From Streptomyces asiaticus (lineage in GTDB: Bacteria > Actinomycetota > Actinomycetes > Streptomycetales > Streptomycetaceae): a stretch of 64,000 bases of DNA. The stretch covers positions 6,200,001 to 6,264,000 of the forward strand of contig NZ_JAGSHX010000006.1 in assembly GCF_018138715.1 (NCBI RefSeq), written 5' to 3'. The position numbers were made by a program, and so were the translations under genes. The notes below the pieces were generated by a model. The model worked only from the letters and a program-made list of their open reading frames with translations. It searched no databases and had not been told where the DNA came from. Below, one piece after another: positions 26,634-35,989 of this stretch. How positions within the stretch are numbered: the stretch's first letter is position 1; the number at the start of each line of letters is the position of its first letter.

Positions 26634-27899
26634 GTGCAGACCCAGACCCTCACCGACGCGGCCCTCGTGGCGCACCCCCTGTCCCCCCACTCGCCCCGCG
26701 CCACAGCGGTAGCGCCGGCCATGCCCGAGGACTCGGCGGACCTCGCCCCGGAGGGCGTACCGGATACCGGCCAGGACGCCGCACCGGACCCCATGGCCGA
26801 GCTCGCCCCCGGCACCGCCCCGGCCCCCGCGCCCGACGGCGCCGCCCCCGAAGCGGAACCCGCCGAGCCTGCCGAGCCCGTGGAGCCCGCCGAGCCCGTG
26901 GAGCCCGCCGAGCCCGTCGACCCGGTCGAGGCCGTGGCCGTGGAGCCCGTCGAACCGATCGAGCCGCCCGCCCGCGCCGACACCAGCGGCCCCTCCGCCG
27001 ACCTCTTCCGCCAGTACCTCCGCGAGATCGGGCGGATACCGCTGCTCTCCGCGGTCGAGGAGGTCGAGCTGGCCCGCCGGGTCGAGGCGGGCCTCTTCGC
27101 CGAGGAGAAGCTCGGCAACACCCCCGACCTCGACACCCAACTCGCCCTGGACCTGGACCGGTTGGTGGTCCTGGGCCGGATGGCCAAGCGGCGGCTGATC
27201 GAGGCCAACCTCCGCCTCGTCGTCTCCGTCGCCAAGCGCTATGTCGGCCGCGGCCTGACCATGCTCGACCTGGTCCAGGAGGGCAACCTCGGTCTGATCC
27301 GCGCGGTCGAGAAGTTCGACTACGCCCGCGGCTACAAGTTCTCGACGTACGCCACCTGGTGGATCCGCCAGGCCATGTCCCGCGCCCTGGCCGACCAGGC
27401 CCGGACGATCCGGGTCCCGGTGCATGTCGTCGAGCTGATCAACCGGGTGGTCCGGGTCCAGCGCCGGATGCTCCAGGAACGCGGCTACGAACCCACCCCC
27501 GAGGAGGTCGCCGCCCATCTCGACCTGCTCCCGGAGCGGGTGAGCGAGGTGCTGCGGCTGGCCCAGGAGCCGGTGTCGCTCCACGCGCCGGTGGGCGAGG
27601 AGGACGATGTCGCCCTCGGCGACCTCATCGAGGACGGCGACGCGGCCTCACCCGTGGAGTCCGCGGCCTTCCTGCTGCTCCGCGAGCATCTGGAGGCCGT
27701 GCTGTCGACGCTCGGCGAGCGCGAACGCAAGGTGGTGCAGCTGCGGTACGGACTGGCCGACGGCCGCCCGCGCACGCTGGAGGAGATCGGCCGGATCTTT
27801 GGGGTGACGCGGGAGCGGATCCGCCAGATCGAGTCGAAGACGCTCAACAAGCTCCGCGACCACGCCTTCGCCGATCAGCTGCGGGGCTATCTGGACTGA
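26634..27899 (+). CDS. hrdA: Group 1/2 RNA polymerase sigma-70 factor, HrdA-like
   Basis: A 421-residue primary-like sigma factor. Region 1.2 ([20 protein letters not shown]), region 2 ([56 protein letters not shown]), region 3 and region 4.2 ([28 protein letters not shown]) are complete. The N-terminal 120 residues are acidic and include [13 protein letters not shown] repeats of an 18-bp unit. HrdB, the essential factor, is usually longer and elsewhere. The position next to dnaG supports HrdA, though other Hrd paralogues cannot be excluded without alignment. Confidence 0.88.
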   Translation: MQTQTLTDAALVAHPLSPHSPRATAVAPAMPEDSADLAPEGVPDTGQDAAPDPMAELAPGTAPAPAPDGAAPEAEPAEPAEPVEPAEPVEPAEPVDPVEAVAVEPVEPIEPPARADTSGPSADLFRQYLREIGRIPLLSAVEEVELARRVEAGLFAEEKLGNTPDLDTQLALDLDRLVVLGRMAKRRLIEANLRLVVSVAKRYVGRGLTMLDLVQEGNLGLIRAVEKFDYARGYKFSTYATWWIRQAMSRALADQARTIRVPVHVVELINRVVRVQRRMLQERGYEPTPEEVAAHLDLLPERVSEVLRLAQEPVSLHAPVGEEDDVALGDLIEDGDAASPVESAAFLLLREHLEAVLSTLGERERKVVQLRYGLADGRPRTLEEIGRIFGVTRERIRQIESKTLNKLRDHAFADQLRGYLD

Positions 27900-28131
27900 G
27901 CGCTCCGCTGGAGGTGTCGCGATGTGTCGTCGGCCGACTGCGGCGCCGTCGTGGCTGGTCCCGCCCGGCGGAGCCGCATATCGACACAGCCGCGGCGGAG
28001 CCGCACACCGACACAGCCCCGCGCCCCTTCGAGGCGCTGCCCGAACCGTAGCGGACTTCCGCTGACCTGCTGAGCGCCGACCCGGCCCACGCAGGCCGGA
28101 CCGAGACCCGCCCGGCCCACATCCCGCGGCC
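27900..28131. repeat. Intergenic repeats between convergent genes
   Basis: There is no gene here. It holds CGGCGGAGCCGCATATCGACACAG-like and CGGCGGAGCCGCACACCGACACAG-like units in tandem (about 27965-28017). They are inverted relatives of the cores at 13990 and 15109, and are probably a bidirectional hairpin terminator between hrdA and the FGGY kinase. Confidence 0.55.
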
Positions 28132-29676
28132 TCACATGGCCCCGTACCCACCGGCCTCGTACCCACCGGCGCCGTACCCGTCGGCCGTCCCCTGGCCCGC
28201 GGTCTCCGGGGCTCCCGCCTCGACGTCCCCGGACCCAAGAGCCTCCGGCTCAAAGGCCCCGGGGTGGATCTGCTCCCGCACCGCCACGTACTGCTGCCGC
28301 ACCGACTGCCCCACCGGCAGGTCCTCGCCCGGCTCGAAGACCTGGCTCGCCGCGGCCGGCCAGCGCGGCGGCTCATGCGGCGAGTGGGTGCCGTGCGAGA
28401 CGCCCAGCGCCCACGCGGCCTGCCGGGCCGCGCCCAGCGCGGCGTAGTCGGCGGGCTGGACCACCACGACCTGCGCGCCCAGCACCGCGGGCGCGATCGC
28501 GCGGACGGCCTGGAGGTCGGCCGCGGGCCCGAGCAGAAAGACGCGCCGCACCTGGACGCCGCGCCCGCGCAGCACGTCCAGCGCGTCCGCGAGCCCGCAC
28601 AGCATCCCCTCGAACGCGGCCCGCGCCAGGTGCTCGGGCTTCATCGACTCGCGCCGCAGCCCGGTCAGCGTCCCGGCCGTATGCGGCAGATGCGGGGTGC
28701 GCTCGCCCTCCAGATACGGCAGCAGCACCAGCCCGTACGAACCCGGGGTGGACTTCATCGCGAGCGCGGAGAGCCCCTCGAGATCCGTGCCGAGCAATTC
28801 CGCCGTACCGCGTAGCGCCCGTACCGCGTTGAGCGTATGGACCACCGGCAGATGCATGCCGGTGGCGTCTGCGTACGACAGGATCGTGCCGGTCGGATCG
28901 GCCAGCGCCTCATGGTGGACGGAGAAGACCGAGCCGGAGGCGCCCAGGGAGATCACCGCGTCGCCGACCCCGACCCCGAGCCCGAAGGCGGCGGCCATGG
29001 TCTCGCCCGTACCGGCGGAGATCAGCAGCCCCTCGGGGGTGTGCCCGGCGGCCTCGGCCGGGCCGATGACCTCCGGCAGCCGCACCTGGTGACCGAGGGC
29101 CAGCTGGACCAGGTCGGGGCGCCAGGATCCGTCCGCCGCCGACCAGTAGCCGCTGCTGGAGGCCGTACCGCGGTCGGTCGTACGCCGCACCGGCCGCCCC
29201 AGCAACTGCCACACCAGCCAGTCGTGCGGCTGCATCAGCTCGGCCACGCGGTGCGCCGCGTCCGGCTCGTTCCGCGTCAGCCAGCGCAGCTTGGCCACCG
29301 GCTGCGAGGCGGTCGGCACCGCGCCGACCGCCTGGGCCCAGGCCGTGCGGCCGCCGAGCGCCTCGGTGAGGTCGGCGGCCGCGGACTGGGCGCGCTTGTC
29401 GTTGCCCACCAGCGCGGGGCGCACCAGCACCCCGCCCGCGTCCAGCGCCAGCAGCCCGTGCTGCTGCGCCGAGACGCCGATGGCCTGGACCCCCTCGAGC
29501 AGCCCGCCCTCGGCGGCCTCGCCGAGGGACATCAGCCACGCCTGCGGGTCCACATCACCGCTGCCGCCGACCGGATGCGGGGCGTACCCCTGTTTGATCA
29601 CGGCACCCGTATCGGTGTCACAGACGACGATTCGTGTGCTCTCGGACGAACTGTCCAACCCGGCGACTATCCCCAT
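28132..29676 (-). CDS. FGGY-family carbohydrate kinase, xylulokinase-like
   Basis: A 514-residue sugar kinase. MGIVAGLDSSSESTRIVV is the first phosphate-binding strand, ISAQQHGLLALD-like sequence is near residue 70, and GTGETMAAAFGLGVGVGDAVISLGASG is the central ATP-binding signature. FGGY members phosphorylate xylulose, glycerol, gluconate and similar sugars; the VSAQQHG element favours xylulokinase. The C-terminus ends in a Gly/Tyr-rich tail (GYGAGGYEAGGYGAM). It appears monocistronic, converging with hrdA. Confidence 0.88.
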   Translation of the reverse strand: MGIVAGLDSSSESTRIVVCDTDTGAVIKQGYAPHPVGGSGDVDPQAWLMSLGEAAEGGLLEGVQAIGVSAQQHGLLALDAGGVLVRPALVGNDKRAQSAAADLTEALGGRTAWAQAVGAVPTASQPVAKLRWLTRNEPDAAHRVAELMQPHDWLVWQLLGRPVRRTTDRGTASSSGYWSAADGSWRPDLVQLALGHQVRLPEVIGPAEAAGHTPEGLLISAGTGETMAAAFGLGVGVGDAVISLGASGSVFSVHHEALADPTGTILSYADATGMHLPVVHTLNAVRALRGTAELLGTDLEGLSALAMKSTPGSYGLVLLPYLEGERTPHLPHTAGTLTGLRRESMKPEHLARAAFEGMLCGLADALDVLRGRGVQVRRVFLLGPAADLQAVRAIAPAVLGAQVVVVQPADYAALGAARQAAWALGVSHGTHSPHEPPRWPAAASQVFEPGEDLPVGQSVRQQYVAVREQIHPGAFEPEALGSGDVEAGAPETAGQGTADGYGAGGYEAGGYGAM

Positions 29677-29701
29677 GGATCAGATCATGCCACCGCCGGG
29701 T

Positions 29702-29971
29702 CTAGGTGTTGCTGGTGCCCCAGTCGTCCTCGCCCACCGCGCGGGGGTCGCGCTGCCCGATCTTCTCGCGCAGCGGCCGGACCTTGTCGAGCGCCCGCAC
29801 GGCGGCATGCCGGCCTCCTTGCGCGGCCGATTCGGCGGTATTGCGGACGGCCGGGTTCCGTGCGAACTTCTGCGCGCACGCGCGCAACTGCTCGTACCGC
29901 TGGCGGCCGGCTCGCGTGCCCAGTACGTAACCCACAGCCATCCCGGTGATGAACGTCAGCCGGTAGCGCAT
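29702..29971 (-). CDS. YtxH-like small membrane-associated protein
   Basis: An 89-residue protein starting MRYRLTFITGMAVGYVLGTRAGRQRYEQL, one hydrophobic helix followed by a basic amphipathic region. This is the common Streptomyces YtxH-domain layout. The ATG at 29971 has AAGGGCAGG 5 bases upstream; a GTG at 29998 would add nine residues. The function is unknown; general stress association is known for B. subtilis YtxH. Confidence 0.75.
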   Translation of the reverse strand: MRYRLTFITGMAVGYVLGTRAGRQRYEQLRACAQKFARNPAVRNTAESAAQGGRHAAVRALDKVRPLREKIGQRDPRAVGEDDWGTSNT

Positions 29972-30218
29972 CGACCTGCCCTTCTCGCTGTCCTTCACAA
30001 CTGGACCCCGGGGTCGTGTCGCACGTCTACCCGCCCGCGCCGCAGATCACCCACGATCATCCAGAAGATCATCCCTGGAACGGTGGAGCTTCGCCCGGGG
30101 GCGGACGCGACGAACCGATTGGCGGAGCACCCCCCTGCTTGCGCTAATGTATGTGTCGCAGCGAGCGCACGCCGTCCGGGCGATCCGGGCGGGGCCACGG
30201 TCGCGGCACACGGAGCAA

Positions 30219-30291
30219 TCCCCTGTAGCTCAATTGGCAGAGCAGCCGGCTGTTAACCGGCAGGTTACTGGTTCGAGTCCAGTCGGGGGAG
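30219..30291 (+). tRNA. tRNA-Asn (GTT)
   Basis: A 73-nt cloverleaf: acceptor TCCCCTG/CGGGGGA, D arm GCTC-GAGC, anticodon stem GCCGG/CCGGC with loop CTGTTAA, and T arm ACTGG-TTCGAGT-CCAGT. The anticodon is GTT. No encoded CCA. Confidence 0.95.
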
Positions 30292-30296
30292 CTCGG

Positions 30297-30369
30297 TCCC
30301 CTGTAGCTCAATTGGCAGAGCATTCGGCTGTTAACCGGAGGGTTACTGGTTCGAGTCCAGTCGGGGGAG
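30297..30369 (+). tRNA. tRNA-Asn (GTT), second copy
   Basis: A 73-nt near-identical copy 5 nt after the first. It differs mainly in the anticodon stem (TTCGG/CCGGA) and variable loop. Both are probably co-transcribed. Confidence 0.95.
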
Positions 30370-30377
30370 CAGTGAGG

Positions 30378-30401
30378 AGGACCCCTTGCGGGGTCCTTTT
30401 T
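30378..30401 (+). terminator. Intrinsic terminator of the tRNA-Asn pair
   Basis: Stem AGGACCCC/GGGGTCCT with a TTGC loop, followed by five T residues; a textbook rho-independent terminator. Confidence 0.93.
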
Positions 30402-30543
30402 CATTTCCGGCCCCCTCCGGGCGTGATCTACGTCATGATCGCAGCCAGGGGGCCTCCCAGCATCGGCCCTTCGAAGCAGCAGATCGTATGAGCGGCTATG
30501 CTGCGGCAGACGGCGCGCGCAGATGTGTACGACGCGCCGTTAC

Positions 30544-30617
30544 GGGGCGGTAGCTCAGCCGGTTAGAGCAGCGGACTCATAATCCGTCGGCCGTGGGTTC
30601 GAGTCCCACCCGCCCCA
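30544..30617 (+). tRNA. tRNA with CAT anticodon (elongator Met or Ile2)
   Basis: A 74-nt cloverleaf: acceptor GGGGCGG/CCGCCCC, D arm GCTC-GAGC, anticodon stem GCGGA/TCCGT with loop CTCATAA, T arm GTGGG-TTCGAGT-CCCAC, discriminator A. CAT tRNAs are Met or lysidine-modified Ile; I cannot separate these by eye. Its 3' part is the attachment site of the downstream island. Confidence 0.92.
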
Positions 30618-30618
30618 C
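30573..30618 (+). other. att site 1 (within the tRNA)
   Basis: The 46-bp segment from the anticodon arm to just past the tRNA end is identical to 36750-36795, marking the left boundary of element A. Confidence 0.88.
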
Positions 30619-30816
30619 TGTGCAGGTCTGGGACCTGCGGAAACGCCTCATCGGGGGAGCGGATTCAGGGTTGGGTCAACGGACTGAATCCGCTGCTCGC
30701 GAGTTTGACGGCAATTGCATGCACCGGGGTCGTTGCTCCGCTGACCTGCGCTGATGGTTCGGCCACGTGGCTCGCGGGGGTGTCTGCAGAACTGGTGTAT
30801 GACGGGCACGTGCCGA

Positions 30817-30838
30817 TTCGGGACGCTGGCGGGACGCA
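30817..30838 (+). repeat. Candidate integrase arm-type direct repeats, left end of A
   Basis: Two adjacent 11-mers, TTCGGGACGCT and GGCGGGACGCA, match the GTCGGGACGCA tandem pairs found at 36615-36636 and 53886-53907. Confidence 0.5.
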
Positions 30839-30992
30839 GGGAATCGGAAAGGTCTGCGAGAGGGGCCGTTGTCGTCCCTCCGGCTTCCACCGGGTCGTGC
30901 CTGCTGCGGCCCGCGGGATTGCGGTGGCAGACGTGCAGAGCTCTCGGGGGACGAGCGGGCAAGGCGCAGGCCTGGTCGACAGAGCCCCGCCG

Positions 30993-31028
30993 ATATTACA
31001 CAGTAGGTGTATGCTGTGAGTGTAATAT
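30993..31028. promoter_or_regulatory. Inverted-repeat operator and promoter of the higBA-like pair
   Basis: ATATTACAC (30993-31001) and GTGTAATAT (31020-31028) are perfect inverted repeats with 18 bp between. They lie about 23 bp before the toxin start and contain an AT-rich TAATAT hexamer resembling a -10 box. Toxin-antitoxin modules are normally repressed at such sites by the antitoxin. Confidence 0.65.
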
Positions 31029-31051
31029 TGTGCAGGTGGGGGGTTGGCTGG

Positions 31052-31435
31052 ATGGCTTGGGAAATTGTCGTGGTGGAGTCGGCTCTCTCCTGGCTCCACA
31101 GCCTGCGCCGTACCGACCGCGACACCCTCATCCAGGTCAGTCAGGCCATTACCGCGTTACAAGAAGAGGGCCCTGCTCTGGGGCGGCCTCTGGTCGACAC
31201 GGTCAAGGGCTCGGTGTTGCCCAACCTCAAGGAGCTCCGCCCCGGCTCGGCCGGTGCCTCGGAGGTGCGGTTGCTGTTCGTGTTCGACCCGCAACGGCAG
31301 GCTGTGATCCTCGTGGGTGGGGACAAAGCGGGTAACTGGTCCGGCTGGTACCGAGTGGCAGTGCCGCTGGCAGAGCAAGCGTACGAGGATCACCTGAAGC
31401 GAATCGAAGGAGAGAGGACCCGAAGCGATGGCTGA
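31052..31435 (+). CDS. HigB-like (Gp49/RelE superfamily) toxin
   Basis: A 127-residue protein with WLHSLRRTDRDTLIQVSQAITALQEEGPALGRPLVDTVKGSVLPNLKEL and then VRLLFVFDPQRQAVILVGGDKAGN, the pattern of phage-derived Gp49-like/HigB mRNA interferases. The ATG at 31052 was chosen because the conserved part starts there; an in-frame ATG at 31007 lies inside the operator. It overlaps the antitoxin gene by 8 bp. Toxin first, antitoxin second is the usual higBA order. Confidence 0.88.
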   Translation: MAWEIVVVESALSWLHSLRRTDRDTLIQVSQAITALQEEGPALGRPLVDTVKGSVLPNLKELRPGSAGASEVRLLFVFDPQRQAVILVGGDKAGNWSGWYRVAVPLAEQAYEDHLKRIEGERTRSDG

Positions 31436-31766
31436 TCACATGAGGGACCCGCAGGCCGTCTCCTGGGAGACCCTGAGCGAGGAGTTCGCCTTCACTGATG
31501 CGGAGAAGGACCGGATCACGCAGGGTGCGCAGGTAATGATCACTGCCTCCCGGGTGCACCGACTGGCTGAGCTGCGCAAGCGGCAGCACACCACCCAAGT
31601 GGAGGTCGCCAAGGCCATGGGGGTCACTCAAGCTCGGGTTTCGCGGATCGAGAAGGGGCAGTTGGACCGCAGTGAGGTCGATACCCTTGCTGCATACGTG
31701 AAGGCCCTTGGTGGCAAATTGAAGGTCGTTGCTGACTTTGGTGATGAGACCTACGTCCTCGGGTAG
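31428..31766 (+). CDS. HigA-like XRE-family antitoxin
   Basis: A 112-residue protein with a helix-turn-helix domain RKRQHTTQVEVAKAMGVTQARVSRIEKGQLDRSEVDTLAAYVKALGGKLKVVADFGDETYVL in its C-terminal two thirds. XRE antitoxins bind both the toxin and the operator. It sits inside element A, next to the large protease/NTPase gene, which is convergent. Such modules commonly stabilise integrated elements. Confidence 0.88.
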   Translation: MADHMRDPQAVSWETLSEEFAFTDAEKDRITQGAQVMITASRVHRLAELRKRQHTTQVEVAKAMGVTQARVSRIEKGQLDRSEVDTLAAYVKALGGKLKVVADFGDETYVLG

Positions 31767-31915
31767 CTGGAGCGACGATTCTTGAGAGCCAGGACCTTGC
31801 CGCTGGGGCGGTGGGCGTCAAGGTCAGGGATCGGCGCTTGACACGTGCCTTGTCCTCCGGGCTGCGACTTCCTGGTTTCCAGAAGACTCAGCCGACCGAT
31901 CGGGAGCCTCCGAGC

Positions 31916-34900
31916 TCAGGACGGCAGTTTGAAGATGAGGGCCTGCAGCCCTCGGTCGAGGCCTACGGCAAGTAGTCCCTCGAACCAGGCCACCCCCAGG
32001 GCCACATGGCGGACGGGGACCTCCATGACCCGCGTCGCGGTGGTCGGGTCCCATAGACACACCGTCCTGTCGCTGCTCGCAGTGACCAGGAGCGTACGAC
32101 CAGCATGTTCGACGGTACAGAGGGCGTTGATCGCGCCGGTGTGGCGCAGGGCGGGCTCCTCAGAGTCGTGGACACACTGCCCAGTGGCGGCGTCCCAGAG
32201 CCATGTCTCGCCGTCAATCGTCGCGGCGGCGATGACCGATTGCTTGCCGATGCGCAAGGAGCACATGGCGAGAACCGCCGTCGAGGCGCGCCATTGATGT
32301 CCGACGCGTTCGCCAGTTGTGGGATCCCACAGGTGAACTCGGCCGTCAGGCCCACCGCTGGCTGAAGCCAGAAGTTGGACTCCGCCGACATCGACGGCGC
32401 ACACCGCGTACACGCCGTAGGGATGCCATAGCGTCTGGACGGTCTCTGCCCTTTCGGGATCCCACACGCGCACGGTGCAGTCGGCGCTGGCACTGGCGAG
32501 AAGCGTGCGTCTGCCCACGGTCAGAGAGCAGATGGCGTGAACAGCAGCCTCGTGTCTCCCGTACTCGCCGAACACATCCGCTGATCCCAGGTCCCACAGG
32601 ACGACGCAGCTGTCATCGTCGGCTGCGGCCACGAGGGTGCGGCCGTCGATGACCAGTGGACACAGTGCGCGCACGCAGTCGCTCGGGCCTTTCAGAGACC
32701 GTTCGGCCTGGCCTGTGACAGTGTCTCGCACCTGCACTCCGTCATCGCCACCGGTCACCAGGACCCTGCGTCCGTCCACGGACACCGTGCATACCGCGTG
32801 AACGGCATGGGCATCCTTGACCTGTGCCCTTGCCGGGTCCCAGAGGCGCACCGTGTGGTCGAGGCCACCGCTCGCGAGGAGCGTACGTTCGTGAATGGGG
32901 AGCGTGCACAGCGCCCCGATATCGTCACTGTGCCCATGTAGCGTGACGACGGCGTCGTCAGACGCGGCATCCCACAGCTGTATGGAATCGCCTGTCGTGC
33001 AGGCGAGCAGTAACTGGCCCTCCACTTCCAGCGGGCACAGCCTGAGCACAGGCTCCGCGCGGCGGCTGGTCCGCACGGCTTCCCCTGTCACGGGGTCCCA
33101 TAGCCGTACGGTCGCATCCGAGCCGCCAGTGGCCAGCAGCACGTGACCGCCGATCTCGATCGCGCACATGGCGTTGATCGCGTCTTTGTGCCCGGTCAGC
33201 ACGCGCAGCGGCGTCTTACTCGAGAGCGGGTTCCAGAGGTGCACGGTCGCGTCGACGCCTGCTGAGGCGAGTAGGTCACCGTGGGGCGACGGGATGCGGC
33301 ACACGGCGTTGACCCAGTCGGTGTGCCCTGTGATCACCCGTACGCAATCTCCAGTGGTGGGATCCCAGAGACGTACGGTCTTGTCTGCACTGGCGGTGGC
33401 CAGATAAGTACTGTCCCCGGCCTGAAGTTGGCAGAGGTCGTACACGGTGCTGCCATGTCCCTTCAGGGCAAGGAGTTGCCCGGCATCGGCCGCTGTCGCC
33501 GGATCCCATAGGCGCACCACGTCTCCGGTGCCGAGGGCCAGGTGCGGGTGATTGTCGATCGTGCAGTTCCACAGCGCCCTGATCCCGCCGAATCGGGGCT
33601 GCAGGACTCGTGTCACCCGGGCCAGAACTGGATCCCACAGACGCAGAGTGCCGTCCTCGGCTGCGCTGGCGAGCACGGAATGTCCCCTGACGACGAGGCC
33701 GCACACGGCACGGACCTCTTCTGTGTGGCCTTCGAGGACCGCCTCCTCGGCCTGCGGAGTGACCAGCGCCCACGCGGCCCGGTAGGGACTGTCTGCCGCG
33801 TGCTCCTGATAGGTACGGCCGAGCCCCTCCTGGGTTTCGGTGACGCTGAACAGCGCCGCACGTTCCGCAGGTCCGGCATCGATGGCCAGGGGCGTCTTAC
33901 GCAGAATCAGCGCAGGTCCTCGCCCCTCGGGTGTCTGCGTCAGCCCCACCACCGGGATTAGCCGGCGCAGGTCGGCGTGGAGGGGGTATGTCACGTCGGC
34001 GAGCAGGTCGTCCACGACTCGGCCACGCAGCGCGTGCCGCGGCAGCGAACGCAGGAGGTATGCAGGTGCCTTGTCCCAGCCGCAGGTCTGTCCGTGGGCG
34101 ATGAAGGCGCGAGAGAGAGCCCGCTCGTCGTCCTCCGTGGCTCCGTTTTCGACGCGGGACTGCTTGAGCGCGTCGTCGAGTGCCTGGTGGAAGAGACGGA
34201 AGACCCCGGCGTTCTGGTCGTTGACACCAGTCTCGATCAGGAAGTTGGCCGCCGCGGAATGCGCGAACGCGCGCAGATGGTTCTCCTTCGGGCAGGTGCC
34301 GTGTAGCGCCGTGATGGCGACGCCCCAGAGGGAGAGCGGTAGTCCCGGGGCTTCGGCGTAGGCGAGCGCAGTGAGCACCGTTTCCGCGGCGATGCCGTCG
34401 ATCGAGGGCAGTCGTGCCAGGTATTCGTGCAGCGCCGCGGCGACCGTGGGGCTGAACGAGATGTCCGCCGGGGCCACCGCGACCGTGTCACGCAATCCGC
34501 GGGTACGTGAGGTCAGCCCCGCCACCAAGAAGTTGCCATCGGCCAACCGGGCGATACGGGCGGCGACAGGGCGGGCCACACGGTCGTCGGCGTAGGGGTT
34601 GCCCGGTCTTTCATCACCGAGCAGTTGCAGTGTTGCCAGCGCGTACGCCGCAAGATCGGATTCCTCGAAGTACGCGGGGTTGTCCAGGTCGATCACGCGT
34701 GCGGCATCACCGAAGGCAGCGAGCAGATTCCCTTCATCGTCTCGGCGCCTACTGCCGACCATGACGCGTACGTGCAGGTCCGCGCATGTTTCGGCGAGGG
34801 GAATGGCGATCTGGCGGGCGATAAGTCGGGCCTGCTTGGCGCTGGTGGCCTCATCGAGCGCGTCGATGACGACGGTGAAGGGTGATCTTGAGGCATCGGT

Positions 34901-35989
34901 GAGCGCCGCACGCAGGCTGGGAGCGAGATCACTCACAGCTTGCGGAACCGCCGCAGACGCTGCGCGGGCAATCTCACGGGCGACTTCGAGCGCGGTCTTG
35001 CCCTTGGCATGGACGGCGCAGGACACCGAGCCCAGAGGGGCGCGTACGCTGTCGTCCGCTGGGGGCAGAGTCGCCGCGATGGCGGTGTCGGCGGACGTCA
35101 CGACCCGCCCGAGCACGGCCGACTTTCCCACCCCGGGGGATCCTGTGACCACCAGGACATGCCTGGGTGCCTCATCGGCGGTGATCCACTCGACGATCTC
35201 GGTCAGGGCCGCGGTGCGACCGCGAAACCGGAAACCCCGCTCCGCGTCCGTGCTGACGCCGCGCGCCCGCGGCTTCCAGTGCCGCCCGGCCTCGGGGTCG
35301 TCCTCCAGGGTCCAGCCCCAAGCGGCGAGTGCGCTTTCACCTGCGTCTTGAGCCGACCACTCCGTCAGGGCGGACAACTTCTCCTCAGGAAGGCATTTGT
35401 CTGCCCGGAACAGCGTCAGCGCAAGGGCATCGCCGCGACTGTTCGCCTGGCCCACCATCCCGACTACCGCCTGATAGGTGGGCGACCACAAGGCGGCGCC
35501 GCTGTAGCCGGGGCGCACCAGGTACCGCGAGGCGGTGTCCAGCCGGATCCAGCCGTGAGCCAGGTTTGCTCCCACCTCCCCGGCGGAGGAACTGCCGAAG
35601 ACGTCGTCGGGGAAACCGAAAGACCACCAGGGCTCGCCCACGAGGTCTCCACCGGTGGGACGGCGCAAAGGTGCCGCCGACTCGGGAACGTTGTCTGCGA
35701 GCACCAGGATCGCGACGTCCTGTCTGTGCCGCTTGTTTTCCGGGCTTGGGGCGATCACCTCGCTCACCGGCAGCCGCCGGTCCATGAGTTGGTCGGACTT
35801 GGGAAAAGCCACCCACAGAGGCGCGTCCTTGTCCCATCGGGGACAGGCGACATGGGCACAGGTCATCACGCGCCGGCTGTCGATGAGGAACCCGGACCCC
35901 AAGGGATGGTTGTCATACTCGTCGGCGTGCACCGCCGCGACCCAAGGGTCGTTGCCCGGGCGCGAACCGGTGCCAAGGGACGCGTTCAC
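31916..35989 (-). CDS. Trypsin-like protease / STAND NTPase / WD40 fusion protein
   Basis: A 1357-residue single polypeptide. Residues 1-210 form a trypsin-like serine protease with an intact triad: His46 in VMTCAHV, Asp91 in RQDVAIL and Ser163 in RPGYSGAALW. Residues about 255-700 hold a STAND/NACHT-like NTPase with Walker A GSPGVGKS (283-290) and Walker B VVIDALDEA (373-381), followed by a helical region. From about residue 765 to the end there are 14 WD40-like repeats (LWDP signatures), enough for two seven-bladed propellers. The GTG start at 35989 overlaps the Trypco1-like stop as GTGA. By analogy with described NTP-dependent conflict systems, the repeats would sense a trigger, the NTPase oligomerise and the protease act as effector. 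No signal peptide is present, so it is cytoplasmic. Function is inferred. Confidence 0.88.
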   Translation of the reverse strand: MNASLGTGSRPGNDPWVAAVHADEYDNHPLGSGFLIDSRRVMTCAHVACPRWDKDAPLWVAFPKSDQLMDRRLPVSEVIAPSPENKRHRQDVAILVLADNVPESAAPLRRPTGGDLVGEPWWSFGFPDDVFGSSSAGEVGANLAHGWIRLDTASRYLVRPGYSGAALWSPTYQAVVGMVGQANSRGDALALTLFRADKCLPEEKLSALTEWSAQDAGESALAAWGWTLEDDPEAGRHWKPRARGVSTDAERGFRFRGRTAALTEIVEWITADEAPRHVLVVTGSPGVGKSAVLGRVVTSADTAIAATLPPADDSVRAPLGSVSCAVHAKGKTALEVAREIARAASAAVPQAVSDLAPSLRAALTDASRSPFTVVIDALDEATSAKQARLIARQIAIPLAETCADLHVRVMVGSRRRDDEGNLLAAFGDAARVIDLDNPAYFEESDLAAYALATLQLLGDERPGNPYADDRVARPVAARIARLADGNFLVAGLTSRTRGLRDTVAVAPADISFSPTVAAALHEYLARLPSIDGIAAETVLTALAYAEAPGLPLSLWGVAITALHGTCPKENHLRAFAHSAAANFLIETGVNDQNAGVFRLFHQALDDALKQSRVENGATEDDERALSRAFIAHGQTCGWDKAPAYLLRSLPRHALRGRVVDDLLADVTYPLHADLRRLIPVVGLTQTPEGRGPALILRKTPLAIDAGPAERAALFSVTETQEGLGRTYQEHAADSPYRAAWALVTPQAEEAVLEGHTEEVRAVCGLVVRGHSVLASAAEDGTLRLWDPVLARVTRVLQPRFGGIRALWNCTIDNHPHLALGTGDVVRLWDPATAADAGQLLALKGHGSTVYDLCQLQAGDSTYLATASADKTVRLWDPTTGDCVRVITGHTDWVNAVCRIPSPHGDLLASAGVDATVHLWNPLSSKTPLRVLTGHKDAINAMCAIEIGGHVLLATGGSDATVRLWDPVTGEAVRTSRRAEPVLRLCPLEVEGQLLLACTTGDSIQLWDAASDDAVVTLHGHSDDIGALCTLPIHERTLLASGGLDHTVRLWDPARAQVKDAHAVHAVCTVSVDGRRVLVTGGDDGVQVRDTVTGQAERSLKGPSDCVRALCPLVIDGRTLVAAADDDSCVVLWDLGSADVFGEYGRHEAAVHAICSLTVGRRTLLASASADCTVRVWDPERAETVQTLWHPYGVYAVCAVDVGGVQLLASASGGPDGRVHLWDPTTGERVGHQWRASTAVLAMCSLRIGKQSVIAAATIDGETWLWDAATGQCVHDSEEPALRHTGAINALCTVEHAGRTLLVTASSDRTVCLWDPTTATRVMEVPVRHVALGVAWFEGLLAVGLDRGLQALIFKLPS

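Larger units (their letters stand above)
30618..31051. other. Left end of element A, no gene
   Basis: About 430 bp without a convincing gene. It contains two 11-bp direct repeats (30817-30838) of the type found at the other element ends, and a TA-module operator at 30993-31028. Confidence 0.6.
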
